DNA from: Reinekea blandensis MED297
GTDB lineage: Bacteria > Pseudomonadota > Gammaproteobacteria > Pseudomonadales > Natronospirillaceae
Assembly: GCF_000153185.1 (NCBI RefSeq)
Contig: NZ_CH724151.1
Coordinates: 263,154 to 327,153 of the forward strand
DNA length: 64,000 bases
Reading direction: 5' to 3'
The notes beneath the pieces are model-generated. The model was not told the origin of the DNA, did not search any database, and saw only the letters and a list, made by a program, of their open reading frames with translations. This document shows, one piece after another, positions 9,033 to 16,769 of this stretch (its first letter is position 1; each line of letters opens with the position of its first letter). Position numbers and translations under genes: made by a program.

Positions 9033-9355
9033 TCCGTTGCCGATTTCAGTGAACGCTTAAACGATAAGCACGTACCTTAAGCAATCTGAAATAAAACAAA
9101 ACACCATCGGAAAGTCGTCAGTAGAAAGCCCTGGCGGCTTTTTTATCCCTAAAAAATCAATGAGCTAGTTTAAAAAAAAGCAAGTCATTCGATACACCCT
9201 AAACAAAAAAGGCAGCGAACTCGCTGCCTTTTTTTTGTCGGTAATCTTCCAAAAAAACTTCACATATAAAGTCTAAGGCATTACCTATTTTGGCTACAGA
9301 GGTTTCACTTGGTGCAAAACAGGGCGCTTAGATTTCAGCGCCCTATTTCTTACCC
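9033..9355. other. intergenic region between parE and the metalloprotease gene
   Basis: The 323 bases hold no convincing gene. They contain three hairpins: AAAGCC-CTGGC-GGCTTT with a T-run at 9125-9143 (parE terminator), a strong GC-stem terminator at 9205-9236, and AGGGCGCT...AGCGCCCT at 9321-9344, placed to terminate the minus-strand protease gene. Confidence 0.6.
9205..9236. terminator. strong rho-independent terminator
   Basis: Stem GGCAGCGA/TCGCTGCC with a two-base loop, flanked by A6 on the left and T8 on the right. It could act in both directions. Confidence 0.85.
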
Positions 9356-10501
9356 TTAAGGCTCCAGATAGAAGCGCTGGTTGTCATTGCCATGACAACC
9401 CCACTGATAGATGTTGCTGCCATTGGTGCCATTCTGCACATCCAGACAAATGCCGCTGTGCTTGAAGCCAAACTGGTAAACATTGTTAAACAGGTTGTTC
9501 GGCCACAACTTTTGGCTGTCGACATTCAGACAATCCCACTGATGCGAGTTGGCTCCGTGCGAAACAGACCCATCCTGAATATCCAGGCATTTGCCGCTGT
9601 TTACGTTCTGCAGTTTCCAGTAGCCATTGCCGCCATCCAGAATACGCCAGCGCTGGTTAGCACCGCCATGGCAATCCCACTGCATAATGTTACCGCCGTT
9701 GGCTTTCGACCAGCCGCCAACTTCCAGACAACGATTACTGTGCAAAGCGCGTAACTTATAAGTAACTTCGTTTTGCACTTCCGGGAAAAAGCCGGCAATT
9801 TCATTTTTCACGTTGTTGATAGCGCGAGTTGCATGTGCTTCCTGAGGCTGCCCAACCGGCACACCACATGGGACACCTCGGCAGTTGGTGTTCGGGTTAG
9901 AGAAGGTAGGTGCCCAGCTGGTGCCAAACGCTTGTGGGTACGCCATGGTTGAGGCAAAGACACCATCTACACCATGCCCCAAGGCATAACCCCAACGAGC
10001 ACCGCCCGTGTTACCTTGGCGACGGGAGTGGTTCAGGCCCATATTATGGCCAAGTTCGTGTGCCATAACCTGTGCACCGCAGTCTGGCCCTACCACGTTA
10101 AACGCCCAGTTCTTGTCGACAGCCACGTAACCCAGGCCACAGTTCCCCGGCGTCAGGTGAGCAACAAAGTCAGCACCGACATCGGCACGTTTTTGTGCAA
10201 CGGCTCCGTCCACGCGCAGGTTTGGCAGTATTTCGCCAAAACCATTGCCGGGAATATTAATATACATGGTGCCGGCCAAACGCATCTGAACATCAATGTT
10301 ACTGTTGCGATAGATATCGTTCATTTGCGAAACCCAACCGCGCATCGCGGTATCAACTTCGCCGTTAAAGTGCTGACGACTCGGCTCGTCATAAGTCACG
10401 AGCAAGTCTACGGTTGCCGCCTGTGACACAGAGGCTAATCCGAGCCCCATGGCTCCAACCAAAACACATCGCTTGAGCAGCGACTGAAGCTTAGTACTCA
10501 T
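9356..10501 (-). CDS. secreted zinc metalloprotease (metzincin) with C-terminal ricin-type lectin domain
   Basis: Predicted exported endopeptidase, 381 residues. A signal peptide (about 1-28, ending SVSQA) is followed directly by the catalytic domain, starting ATVDLLVTYDEPSRQHF. The zinc site HELGHNMGLNH (148-158) is the full metzincin HExxHxxGxxH motif, with a Met-turn at STMAYP (M186). The family is nearest the M12B/M72 reprolysin-like group. Residues about 245-381 form a ricin B-type beta-trefoil with three QxW-like repeats (QWDCHGGANQRW, QWDCLNVDSQKLW, QWGCHGNDNQRF), probably binding sugars. Unlike most relatives it has no N-terminal propeptide, but the gene just upstream (10590-11420) resembles one. 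Substrate unknown. Confidence 0.85.
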   Translation of the reverse strand: MSTKLQSLLKRCVLVGAMGLGLASVSQAATVDLLVTYDEPSRQHFNGEVDTAMRGWVSQMNDIYRNSNIDVQMRLAGTMYINIPGNGFGEILPNLRVDGAVAQKRADVGADFVAHLTPGNCGLGYVAVDKNWAFNVVGPDCGAQVMAHELGHNMGLNHSRRQGNTGGARWGYALGHGVDGVFASTMAYPQAFGTSWAPTFSNPNTNCRGVPCGVPVGQPQEAHATRAINNVKNEIAGFFPEVQNEVTYKLRALHSNRCLEVGGWSKANGGNIMQWDCHGGANQRWRILDGGNGYWKLQNVNSGKCLDIQDGSVSHGANSHQWDCLNVDSQKLWPNNLFNNVYQFGFKHSGICLDVQNGTNGSNIYQWGCHGNDNQRFYLEP

Positions 10502-10589
10502 CGTTTACATTCCTTATTTTTTTCCGTTTTTTTTAGCAGTGACGATTCCTCGCCCTTCAGGTTGCTAAGCTGAAAGACGTACAACGAGG

Positions 10590-11420
10590 TTACGAGTCCG
10601 AATGGTCGTGATCGGAGTCGAGCATATCCGGGGTGACTTCAATGGGTTCATCCCCTCCGACAAACAGCGTCGAACTGTCAACAAGCCATCCGTCTTCTCC
10701 GTTGGCCTGCAGGCTATAGAGTGCTTGCGGCGTTGATATACCACCGACGATCAGATTACTGCCTCGCGTGATCGTGATCGTGTTCGGGCTATCCAGGCCA
10801 TCGAGGTATCCTTTCCAGGTCACACTGCGTCCTTCGTCTTCACTGATGACGTCCGTGATATGGGCAGTAAAGGTCCGATTCAGTTGTTGAATCGTGACTT
10901 CCAGAGTGTCGCCATGCACCAGAGATTCGATTTTCAGCGGATCGATTTTGATAAACTCCCGACCATCCAACTCCTGTTCTCGGGTCAGGTTCAGAGAGTC
11001 GGGCGCTTCATCTACAGTCGTCCAAGCCGAATCGGCTTTGCTGGCTTCCCAGATCTTATCGGCCTGAACCTCTTGACCGTTTCGCCGCGCACGGACGGTT
11101 GATATTCGATCGGAAAAGGTTGCGTAATCCGGGTTAACATCAGGCTCAGTCAGAATGCTGGCCAACGAACGGTCTGCGATGTCATTCGCTTCATCGACCA
11201 CCGGCATGGTTGATTGCTGAGCTTGGGTTTTATCGTTGGACTCAGATGATGGTTTTGTTTCTTTAGTGATGACAGTCGAAGACTCTTGCACTGCATCAGA
11301 AGAAACCGCCGTCTCGATCTGAGGTGATGAGCTTCTCGTGCCGGACAAATAGAAAATCAGCGAGCAAACCGCGATCAACACCAGGATACTCAGTGAAAAG
11401 ACTTTGACTTTGGACTGCAT
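10590..11420 (-). CDS. membrane-anchored protein resembling a metalloprotease pro-domain
   Basis: A 276-residue protein with one N-terminal membrane segment (about 7-26, VFSLSILVLIAVCSLIFYLS) and a long Ser/Thr/Glu-rich linker. A folded C-terminal half (about 100-255) contains REFIKIDPLKIESLVHGDTLEVTI, SVTWKGYLDG, NTITITRGSNLIVGGIST and ALYSLQANGEDGWLVDSS. That succession (W-x-G, a T/S-rich strand, GGI, Y-x-L, W-x-V-D) is what I recognise from N-terminal pro-regions of M12B/M72-type metalloproteases. It sits 88 bases upstream of, and co-directional with, a protease that lacks a pro-region. I infer a separate inhibitor or folding chaperone held at the membrane. The acidic/His tail SDHDHSDS may bind metal. 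The assignment is by pattern only. Confidence 0.5.
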   Translation of the reverse strand: MQSKVKVFSLSILVLIAVCSLIFYLSGTRSSSPQIETAVSSDAVQESSTVITKETKPSSESNDKTQAQQSTMPVVDEANDIADRSLASILTEPDVNPDYATFSDRISTVRARRNGQEVQADKIWEASKADSAWTTVDEAPDSLNLTREQELDGREFIKIDPLKIESLVHGDTLEVTIQQLNRTFTAHITDVISEDEGRSVTWKGYLDGLDSPNTITITRGSNLIVGGISTPQALYSLQANGEDGWLVDSSTLFVGGDEPIEVTPDMLDSDHDHSDS

Positions 11421-11763
11421 AAATTCGACCTGTAGATTGAAATAACAATTGCGCTTCGGTACTCAGGTTACTCCCGTCAAAGTGGTAGACAGGATCAGGG
11501 CAACAAAAGCAACTGCAGAGAATAACGTGCATGGACGGGAAGAATATGAAGTGACGCACAAATAATGAAAGCGCTTACATCAGTCGGAAGTTTTTTTCGA
11601 ACATTAAGACTATTGAGGCGGGCATTGATATCTAACAAGCATACCTTTCGAAAGGATGAAGCAACAAGACACGTTTCTTTTTGAACATGTCATCAATAAC
11701 AGTCTAATGAACCTGCCGATTGGTATCACCCATTAACCGTGCAGTACGGCACGCATTGGCAGC
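11421..11763. other. intergenic region upstream of the pro-domain-like gene
   Basis: No gene is supported in these 343 bases. They carry the promoter side of the minus-strand protease operon and a LacI-type operator at 11566-11579. Confidence 0.5.
11566..11579. promoter_or_regulatory. LacI-family / cre-like operator upstream of the protease operon
   Basis: TGAAAGCGCTTACA is the exact reverse complement of the site upstream of cpdA (5987-6000) and fits the LacI/GalR-family pattern fully. It lies about 146 bases upstream of the pro-domain-like gene. Confidence 0.5.
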
Positions 11764-12213
11764 TCAGGGAGTTCCCTCACGATCCAACAGTACCGGACCG
11801 CTGCCCTCTTGGGACAGTTTGTCGTCTGCGTTATACAACGGACATTTTTTCATAGACAGGCAGCCACAGCCGATGCATCCGGTTAAGTAGTCTTTCAGTC
11901 GCTCCAGATAACGAATGCGTGCATCCAACTGATCCTGCCATTGCGTCGACAGGCGTTCCCAATCTTGTTGGGTGGGGGTGCGACCTTCCGGTAACGTTGC
12001 GAAGGTTTCCCGGATTTCTTCCAGTGATATACCCAACTTTTGCGCCGCCTTAATCACTGAAATCCGACGCAGCACATCGGAGGTGTATCGGCGCTGATTG
12101 CCCGCATTTCGATAACTTCGAATTAATCCTTTGCGTTCATAAAAGTGCAAAGCACTGACCGCAACCCCCGCGCGTTGTGCCACTTTTCCGACCGTCCAGT
12201 TGTCCGACACCAT
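11764..12213 (-). CDS. soxR: redox-sensitive MerR-family activator SoxR
   Basis: Dimeric transcription factor with a [2Fe-2S] cluster that is oxidised by redox-cycling drugs. The 149 residues start WTVGKVAQRAGVAVSALHFYERKGLI, the MerR winged-helix region, followed by a dimerisation helix (about 85-112). The cluster motif CIGCGCLSMKKC (C113, C116, C118, C124) matches the SoxR spacing C-x2-C-x-C-x5-C. The ATG at 12213 lies 40 bases from a near-perfect sox box shared with the divergent operon. As in other non-enteric bacteria, it probably acts directly on its neighbours and not through SoxS, because no soxS-like gene is adjacent. Confidence 0.95.
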   Translation of the reverse strand: MVSDNWTVGKVAQRAGVAVSALHFYERKGLIRSYRNAGNQRRYTSDVLRRISVIKAAQKLGISLEEIRETFATLPEGRTPTQQDWERLSTQWQDQLDARIRYLERLKDYLTGCIGCGCLSMKKCPLYNADDKLSQEGSGPVLLDREGTP

Positions 12214-12252
12214 GCCTCTGAAACCTCTTTGATAAAAAATTTAAAAAAACAC

Positions 12253-12283
12253 TTTACCTCAACTTTAGTTGAGGTTTTAAGCT
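12253..12283 (+). promoter_or_regulatory. SoxR-dependent promoter (sox box with 19-bp spacer)
   Basis: The 18-base palindrome CCTCAACTTTAGTTGAGG (12257-12274) matches the sox box in arm sequence and symmetry. It lies between a -35 TTTACC (12253-12258) and a -10-like TAAGCT (12278-12283), with the 19-base spacer characteristic of MerR-family activated promoters. It drives the gene at 12317 and overlaps the soxR promoter region. Confidence 0.85.
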
Positions 12284-12316
12284 TTCGCCATACTTAAACA
12301 ATCTGAGGAATCCATC

Positions 12317-12793
12317 ATGTTACAGCTCGAACACATCAATCTGGTCATCCGCGACCTGAAACGCTCGCTTCACTTTTACCGCGCAGCCTTTCCCCACTGG
12401 CATATTCGCTCGAAAGGCGACGGTGAATGGTATGGCAAGCCCAGAACCTGGGTCCATTTTGGTGATGACCATCAGTACATTGCACTCAACGAGTTTGGCG
12501 AAGGCAATAACCGTGATCTGACCGGACACCAAGTTGGCCTGGCGCATTTCGCCTTTGTCACCGTTAACCTCGATGCTCTGATTGAGCGCCTGGAATCGGC
12601 CGGCTTTGCCATTGCCAACCCCGGTGCAACCGAGCCGCATCGACGCAATGTGTACTTCATCGACCCAGATGGTTTCGAAATTGAGTTTGTTCAGTACCTC
12701 AGCGACTCACCCGCTGAACGCAATGCACAGCCCGACAACGTCACTGAGGCCGGGCAACAATATCAGGCCGAGTTGGATGAGGTGGGCGTATGA
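12317..12793 (+). CDS. VOC family (glyoxalase/bleomycin-resistance fold) protein
   Basis: A 158-residue single-copy VOC-superfamily protein. Motifs are LEHINLVIRDLKRSLHFYRAAFP at the N-terminus (beta-alpha-beta start with a candidate metal His), HQVGLAHFAFVT in the middle, and FIDPDGFEIEFVQYLS near 115-130, where the Glu of EIEF is the usual metal ligand. The family covers glyoxalases, dioxygenases and drug-binding proteins, and the substrate is unknown. It is first in a SoxR-controlled operon. The stop overlaps the next start as ATGA, pointing to co-translation with a flavin reductase. A detoxification role is inferred from regulation. Confidence 0.85.
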   Translation: MLQLEHINLVIRDLKRSLHFYRAAFPHWHIRSKGDGEWYGKPRTWVHFGDDHQYIALNEFGEGNNRDLTGHQVGLAHFAFVTVNLDALIERLESAGFAIANPGATEPHRRNVYFIDPDGFEIEFVQYLSDSPAERNAQPDNVTEAGQQYQAELDEVGV

Positions 12794-13347
12794 ACATTCT
12801 TGCATTTGCGGCCAGTAACTCAACCACCTCGATCAACCAGCAACTGGCGCTCTGGAGTGGTCGGCAGATCGCGAAGGCGGACGTATCAACCCTGGACTTA
12901 AACGACTACGAACTGCCTATTTACAGCGAAGCACGCGAGCAGGCAATGGGGACGCCTGAGCAGGTGCTTCAGTTTCTCAGTCGGATTAAATCGGCCGACC
13001 TGATCATCATCGGGTTTGCGGAACACAACGGTACCTTTACCGCCGCCTGGAAAAACCTGTTGGATTGGGTCACGCGTACTGAACGTGAATTTTTCGGACA
13101 GACAGCGGTACTGGCACTGGCCACCTCGCCTGGTGCCGGCGGTGCCCGTTCCGTGCTGCAACAGGCGTCTCAGTCGCTCCCCTTCTTTGGCGCGGAGGTT
13201 ATCGATACGATTTCGGTTCCGCAGTTCATGGACGTTTTTGATCCTGATCGTCAGGAGCTCAGGCATGGCAGCGCGCGAACTCAGATTCTGAACGCACTGG
13301 CACAGGTATCCTTGAATACCCAGGCAAAGGAGACCGTCGATGCCTGA
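12790..13347 (+). CDS. NADPH-dependent FMN reductase family protein
   Basis: Flavodoxin-fold oxidoreductase of 185 residues, probably cytosolic. The N-terminus MNILAFAASNSTTSINQQLALW fits the phosphate-binding S-x-N-x-x-L loop. ADLIIIGFAEHNGTFTAAWKNLLDWVTR (about 70-97) corresponds to the family PEYNGS...LKNxxDW motif, with PEY changed to AEH. TSPGAGGARSVLQQ follows near 116-129. Likely substrates are FMN, quinones or nitro/azo compounds. It is the second gene of the SoxR operon, overlapping its upstream neighbour by 4 bases and the next gene by 8, so it is probably translated together with them. Confidence 0.85.
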   Translation: MNILAFAASNSTTSINQQLALWSGRQIAKADVSTLDLNDYELPIYSEAREQAMGTPEQVLQFLSRIKSADLIIIGFAEHNGTFTAAWKNLLDWVTRTEREFFGQTAVLALATSPGAGGARSVLQQASQSLPFFGAEVIDTISVPQFMDVFDPDRQELRHGSARTQILNALAQVSLNTQAKETVDA

Positions 13348-13897
13348 AGTTATTCTGGTGTATTTCTCTGCTGGTGATGTTACCGGCAAGTTGATGCAAG
13401 CGGTTGAATCCGGGCTTCTTGCTCAGAACTGTCAGACCCGGCGTTACCACATTCGTGGTGAAGACATTGTGCGAGGACGTTTTCAGGACAACGACCTTTT
13501 TAAAGATTTAGTTCAGTGCGATGGCATTATCTTCGGTTCACCCACCTACATGGGTGGTCCGGCGGCCCAGTTTAAAGCGTTTGCCGATGCCACCAGCGAT
13601 CTCTGGTCCGATCAATATCTGGCGGGCAAACTGGCCGCTGGCGTTACCAGCGGAACCAACCTCAATGGCGACCAATCGATGACGTTACAGTACTTTGCCA
13701 CGCTCGCCAGTCAGCACGGGATGCTTTGGGTCAGTTTGGATTGCCCGCATGACGACGCAAACCGGTCACTCAATCGACTGGGAACTCAACTCGGTGTCGC
13801 CGCGCAAACGCTCACTCAGGATTTGCATGAGATGGACCGAAGCACAGCCCTCGCTCTGGGTGAACGTTTTGGCAAGCTGTTAAACCGATGGAAATAA
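13340..13897 (+). CDS. flavodoxin-fold NAD(P)H:quinone oxidoreductase (WrbA-like)
   Basis: A 185-residue flavodoxin-like protein. MPEVILVYFSAGDVTGKLMQAVESG replaces the usual S-x-T-G-N-T phosphate loop, and GIIFGSPTYMGGPAAQFKAFADATSDLW (about 63-90) is the WrbA/flavodoxin isoalloxazine-binding region. GVTSGTNLNGDQSMTLQYFATLASQHGMLWVSL follows as in WrbA. A two-electron quinone reductase role is likely and suits the SoxR control of this operon (12317-13897), since quinones are inducers of SoxR. It is the last gene of the operon. Confidence 0.85.
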   Translation: MPEVILVYFSAGDVTGKLMQAVESGLLAQNCQTRRYHIRGEDIVRGRFQDNDLFKDLVQCDGIIFGSPTYMGGPAAQFKAFADATSDLWSDQYLAGKLAAGVTSGTNLNGDQSMTLQYFATLASQHGMLWVSLDCPHDDANRSLNRLGTQLGVAAQTLTQDLHEMDRSTALALGERFGKLLNRWK

Positions 13898-14003
13898 CCA
13901 CTGATCGCCATGAGGATCAGCAGCATTCCCTTGCCAGATTGGGCAACTGAAAAATACTCAGGCTCCGGTATGATCAGCACAAACCCCGACTGGAATCTGT
14001 CTG

Positions 14004-14546
14004 ATGCACGCACGTTTTATTCAATCACTGACCATCACCTTTCTCGCTTTAACGTTGGTGACGGCATGCGACTCGCTGCGAACCATCTATGTTGATGTCA
14101 CGTCAGAAACCACCGTCGATACGTTGCCGTTAAACTCAACAGTGTTCCAACCGTTGGGTTTTGATAACTTTGCATCATTCGATGTCAGCAGTTCAGCGGA
14201 GTTTGAAAACAGCGACGCCAGCAAAAACAATATCGACGAGTCCTACGTGACCGGGTTTGTGCTGGAGGTTACCGCACCGGACGATGGCACTCTTGAGTTC
14301 ATCGATGCACTTGAGGTTTTCATGGGTCAGGGTGACAACGATCAACGCACTCGAGTGGCTTATCTGCCTGACAATACTGACACCGACGTCGACACGCTTT
14401 ATTTAACCGTTTACGACGACCGGGACATCAGTCAGTATCTCAGAGCCGACTCGACGGTCATCGAAATTGAAGCAAAAGGTCGGACGCCGGATCAGAAAAC
14501 GACCATTCAGGCGAGTATGACCTTTGCCGTCAAACTTCAGCTCTGA
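14004..14546 (+). CDS. hypothetical lipoprotein, beta-rich
   Basis: A 180-residue protein with a signal peptide and lipobox VTAC (Cys22), so a predicted lipoprotein. The residue after the Cys is Asp, the E. coli signal for inner-membrane retention. The mature part is acidic and beta-strand-like (DVTSETTVDTLPLNSTVFQPLGFDNFASFDV, FVLEVTAPDDGTLEFIDALEVFMG, DSTVIEIEAKGRTPDQKTTIQASMTFAVKLQL). I recognise no family. It stands alone between the SoxR operon and the DUF2799 lipoprotein, in the same direction as both. Confidence 0.65.
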   Translation: MHARFIQSLTITFLALTLVTACDSLRTIYVDVTSETTVDTLPLNSTVFQPLGFDNFASFDVSSSAEFENSDASKNNIDESYVTGFVLEVTAPDDGTLEFIDALEVFMGQGDNDQRTRVAYLPDNTDTDVDTLYLTVYDDRDISQYLRADSTVIEIEAKGRTPDQKTTIQASMTFAVKLQL

Positions 14547-14701
14547 CCTTCGTTTTAAAGGCATTTTCACCGATCTCAGGAGCGTGCACCCAAATCCAGT
14601 TAACTGGTCCTGGAGGAAAACTTAACCCAACGCAGCCGATTCACCTGAGATTCAGTTACACTTTGCGATTCTGCTGCTAACGAACCAAGGGTAACTCCAT
14701 C

Positions 14702-16738
14702 ATGCAACGACTCCTGACCGCGGCCGCTCTGGTCTTCATTACTGTATTATCCGGCTGCGCCGGCATGTCTAAAAAAGACTGCGTCAATGCCGACTGGTAT
14801 GGATACGGGGTACAGGATGGTCAGTCCGGCCAACCGACTTCAGCCATTAACCGCTACGTCGAAAGCTGCAGCAAGCATGACGTGCCCGTCAACCGACAAC
14901 AGTATGAACAGGGTTATGACACCGGCATTCGTCGTTACTGCACACCGGACAATGGCTATCGGGTCGGCTTGCAGGGTCGTCCATTGCCGTCAGTTTGCCC
15001 GGCAGATCTCGCCGATGCGTTTGCCCGCGCTCACCAACGCGGGGTAACGGAATATCAGATAAAGCAGGACATTCGCGCCGCCGAACAGCAGATTAATCGG
15101 CTATCACAACAGCGCACTCAATTATTGGAGCGACTGATCGATGCCGAAGCGTATCGCGTCGCTGGTGTTCCAACGGACACCGACTCCCCATCCGATGTAC
15201 AGCAGGCACTGCAAACCAATGATCGGGATCTGCGCGCCGCCAATGGTCTGCTTGCGTGCGCGACAGGGTACTGGCAGGAAGCGGGCGAGCGAGATGGTCA
15301 GGCCGGTCGATCCGCCAGTAGCTTCCGACTGCACGTACGCGAATGTGCCGACTATCATCCACCGTCGGATCAGGCCGCCTATATCCGGGGTCAATCGGAC
15401 GGTGTGCAACAATACTGCCGATACGAGACCGGCGTTGAACTGGGTCGTCAGGGGTTGGTACCCACCGGCTTGTGTCAGGGCGTGAATGCACGCGAACAGC
15501 AACGGGGACTGGTGGCCGGAAGCGCCGAGTTTGACGAAAAAGTGGCCGTACGAGGATTAACTCTGCGACGCGATCAACTGCGCACAGAACTGGATACACT
15601 GGCCTCTCAGGTAAGCACTTTGGAGCAGAAGCTCGAGCAACCGGATCTGACGACCGAACAAACCCTCACGCTGAATCGCGAAATGAATCGCGTGCGTCAG
15701 GAGATGAATCAGTCACAGTCAATATTGGACACAACCGTGCTGGAACTCGACTGCTATGTCGGCGACTGGACCGCCATTGGCCGAGAAGATGCCGAAAAAG
15801 GCCAGACGTTTAATAACCGCAGTCGCCAATGTCGCCAGTTCGGACACACGGTTGATCCCGCCTTATATGAGCAGGGCTATCAGCTGGGATTAGCAGCCTA
15901 CTGCACCGCTGACAACGGGCGGGTTCAGGGCGAGCTCGGACAACCCTACCAGGGCATTTGCCCACCCACGAGCGAAGCCAACTTTCTGGACGGCTATGCG
16001 CCAGCCTATGAGGCGTACCAACGCGCCAAACTGAAGCAGGAACTGGACGCTGAACTGACTGAAGTCGATGCGGAACTGTCGCAGTTAACGGCCACCATCG
16101 ATGAACTCACGGCACGCCTGGACACCGATGGACTGACGCGCAATGAACGACTGCAACTGATCACTCAGATCGCCGAGCTGTCGAGTACAGAACAGGATCT
16201 TCGACAAGAGCGTGGCCTGGTCGCGGCCCACCGGCAATGCCTGACCGACGATTGGCAACGCCTGGGGTTGGAGCACGGGCTCGCCGGTCAGGATAATCAA
16301 CTGAACCGTCTCGATTGCCAACGCTTCGGTTTATCGGCCGCTACGACCGATTATGCGCAGGGGTTATCGCAAGGCTTGCAACGCTGGTGCAGCTACGATC
16401 GCGGCTATGCGCATGCTCTGGCTATGGAGCCACAAAGCCGCGTCTGTACCAGCCGGGGTTATCAGCCCTACCGTTCCGGCTATCTCGAGGGTTTAGCCGA
16501 GCGCGATCGTCAGCAGACCATTCTGGAACTGAAAGCAGAAAAGCTGGACCTGCAGGAAGCACAGACCGAGCAAACGGATGAGCTGGCCGTTATCAATCTG
16601 GCTCTGAGTGATGACACACTCGACCCGGTACAGAAACAACGTTATGAACGTCGTCGCGCTCGGCTACAACAGAGTCTGCTGACGTTGGCGCAACGATTAC
16701 AGACGATCGATCAGACGTTGGCGAACCTGGAAAACTAA
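14702..16738 (+). CDS. lipoprotein with four tandem DUF2799 repeats and coiled coils
   Basis: A 678-residue envelope lipoprotein (lipobox LSGC, Cys19). Its body has four DUF2799 units starting at C27, C186, C351 and C513. Each shows a W, a G-x-x-DG-like turn, Y-x-x-GY/G, a final G-rich segment and four cysteines. The Cys spacings are 29-24-19, 29-24-19, 26-24-19 and 26-24-19. Between units lie roughly 70-residue charged helical stretches such as EQQINRLSQQRTQLLERL and LRTELDTLASQVSTLEQKLEQ, likely coiled coils, and another ends the protein. Normal DUF2799 proteins have a single unit of around 120-200 residues. Disulphide pairing in the periplasm is likely. Function unknown. Confidence 0.85.
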   Translation: MQRLLTAAALVFITVLSGCAGMSKKDCVNADWYGYGVQDGQSGQPTSAINRYVESCSKHDVPVNRQQYEQGYDTGIRRYCTPDNGYRVGLQGRPLPSVCPADLADAFARAHQRGVTEYQIKQDIRAAEQQINRLSQQRTQLLERLIDAEAYRVAGVPTDTDSPSDVQQALQTNDRDLRAANGLLACATGYWQEAGERDGQAGRSASSFRLHVRECADYHPPSDQAAYIRGQSDGVQQYCRYETGVELGRQGLVPTGLCQGVNAREQQRGLVAGSAEFDEKVAVRGLTLRRDQLRTELDTLASQVSTLEQKLEQPDLTTEQTLTLNREMNRVRQEMNQSQSILDTTVLELDCYVGDWTAIGREDAEKGQTFNNRSRQCRQFGHTVDPALYEQGYQLGLAAYCTADNGRVQGELGQPYQGICPPTSEANFLDGYAPAYEAYQRAKLKQELDAELTEVDAELSQLTATIDELTARLDTDGLTRNERLQLITQIAELSSTEQDLRQERGLVAAHRQCLTDDWQRLGLEHGLAGQDNQLNRLDCQRFGLSAATTDYAQGLSQGLQRWCSYDRGYAHALAMEPQSRVCTSRGYQPYRSGYLEGLAERDRQQTILELKAEKLDLQEAQTEQTDELAVINLALSDDTLDPVQKQRYERRRARLQQSLLTLAQRLQTIDQTLANLEN

Positions 16739-16769
16739 GCCGTTACAGCAACTTCTATGACCGGACGGC

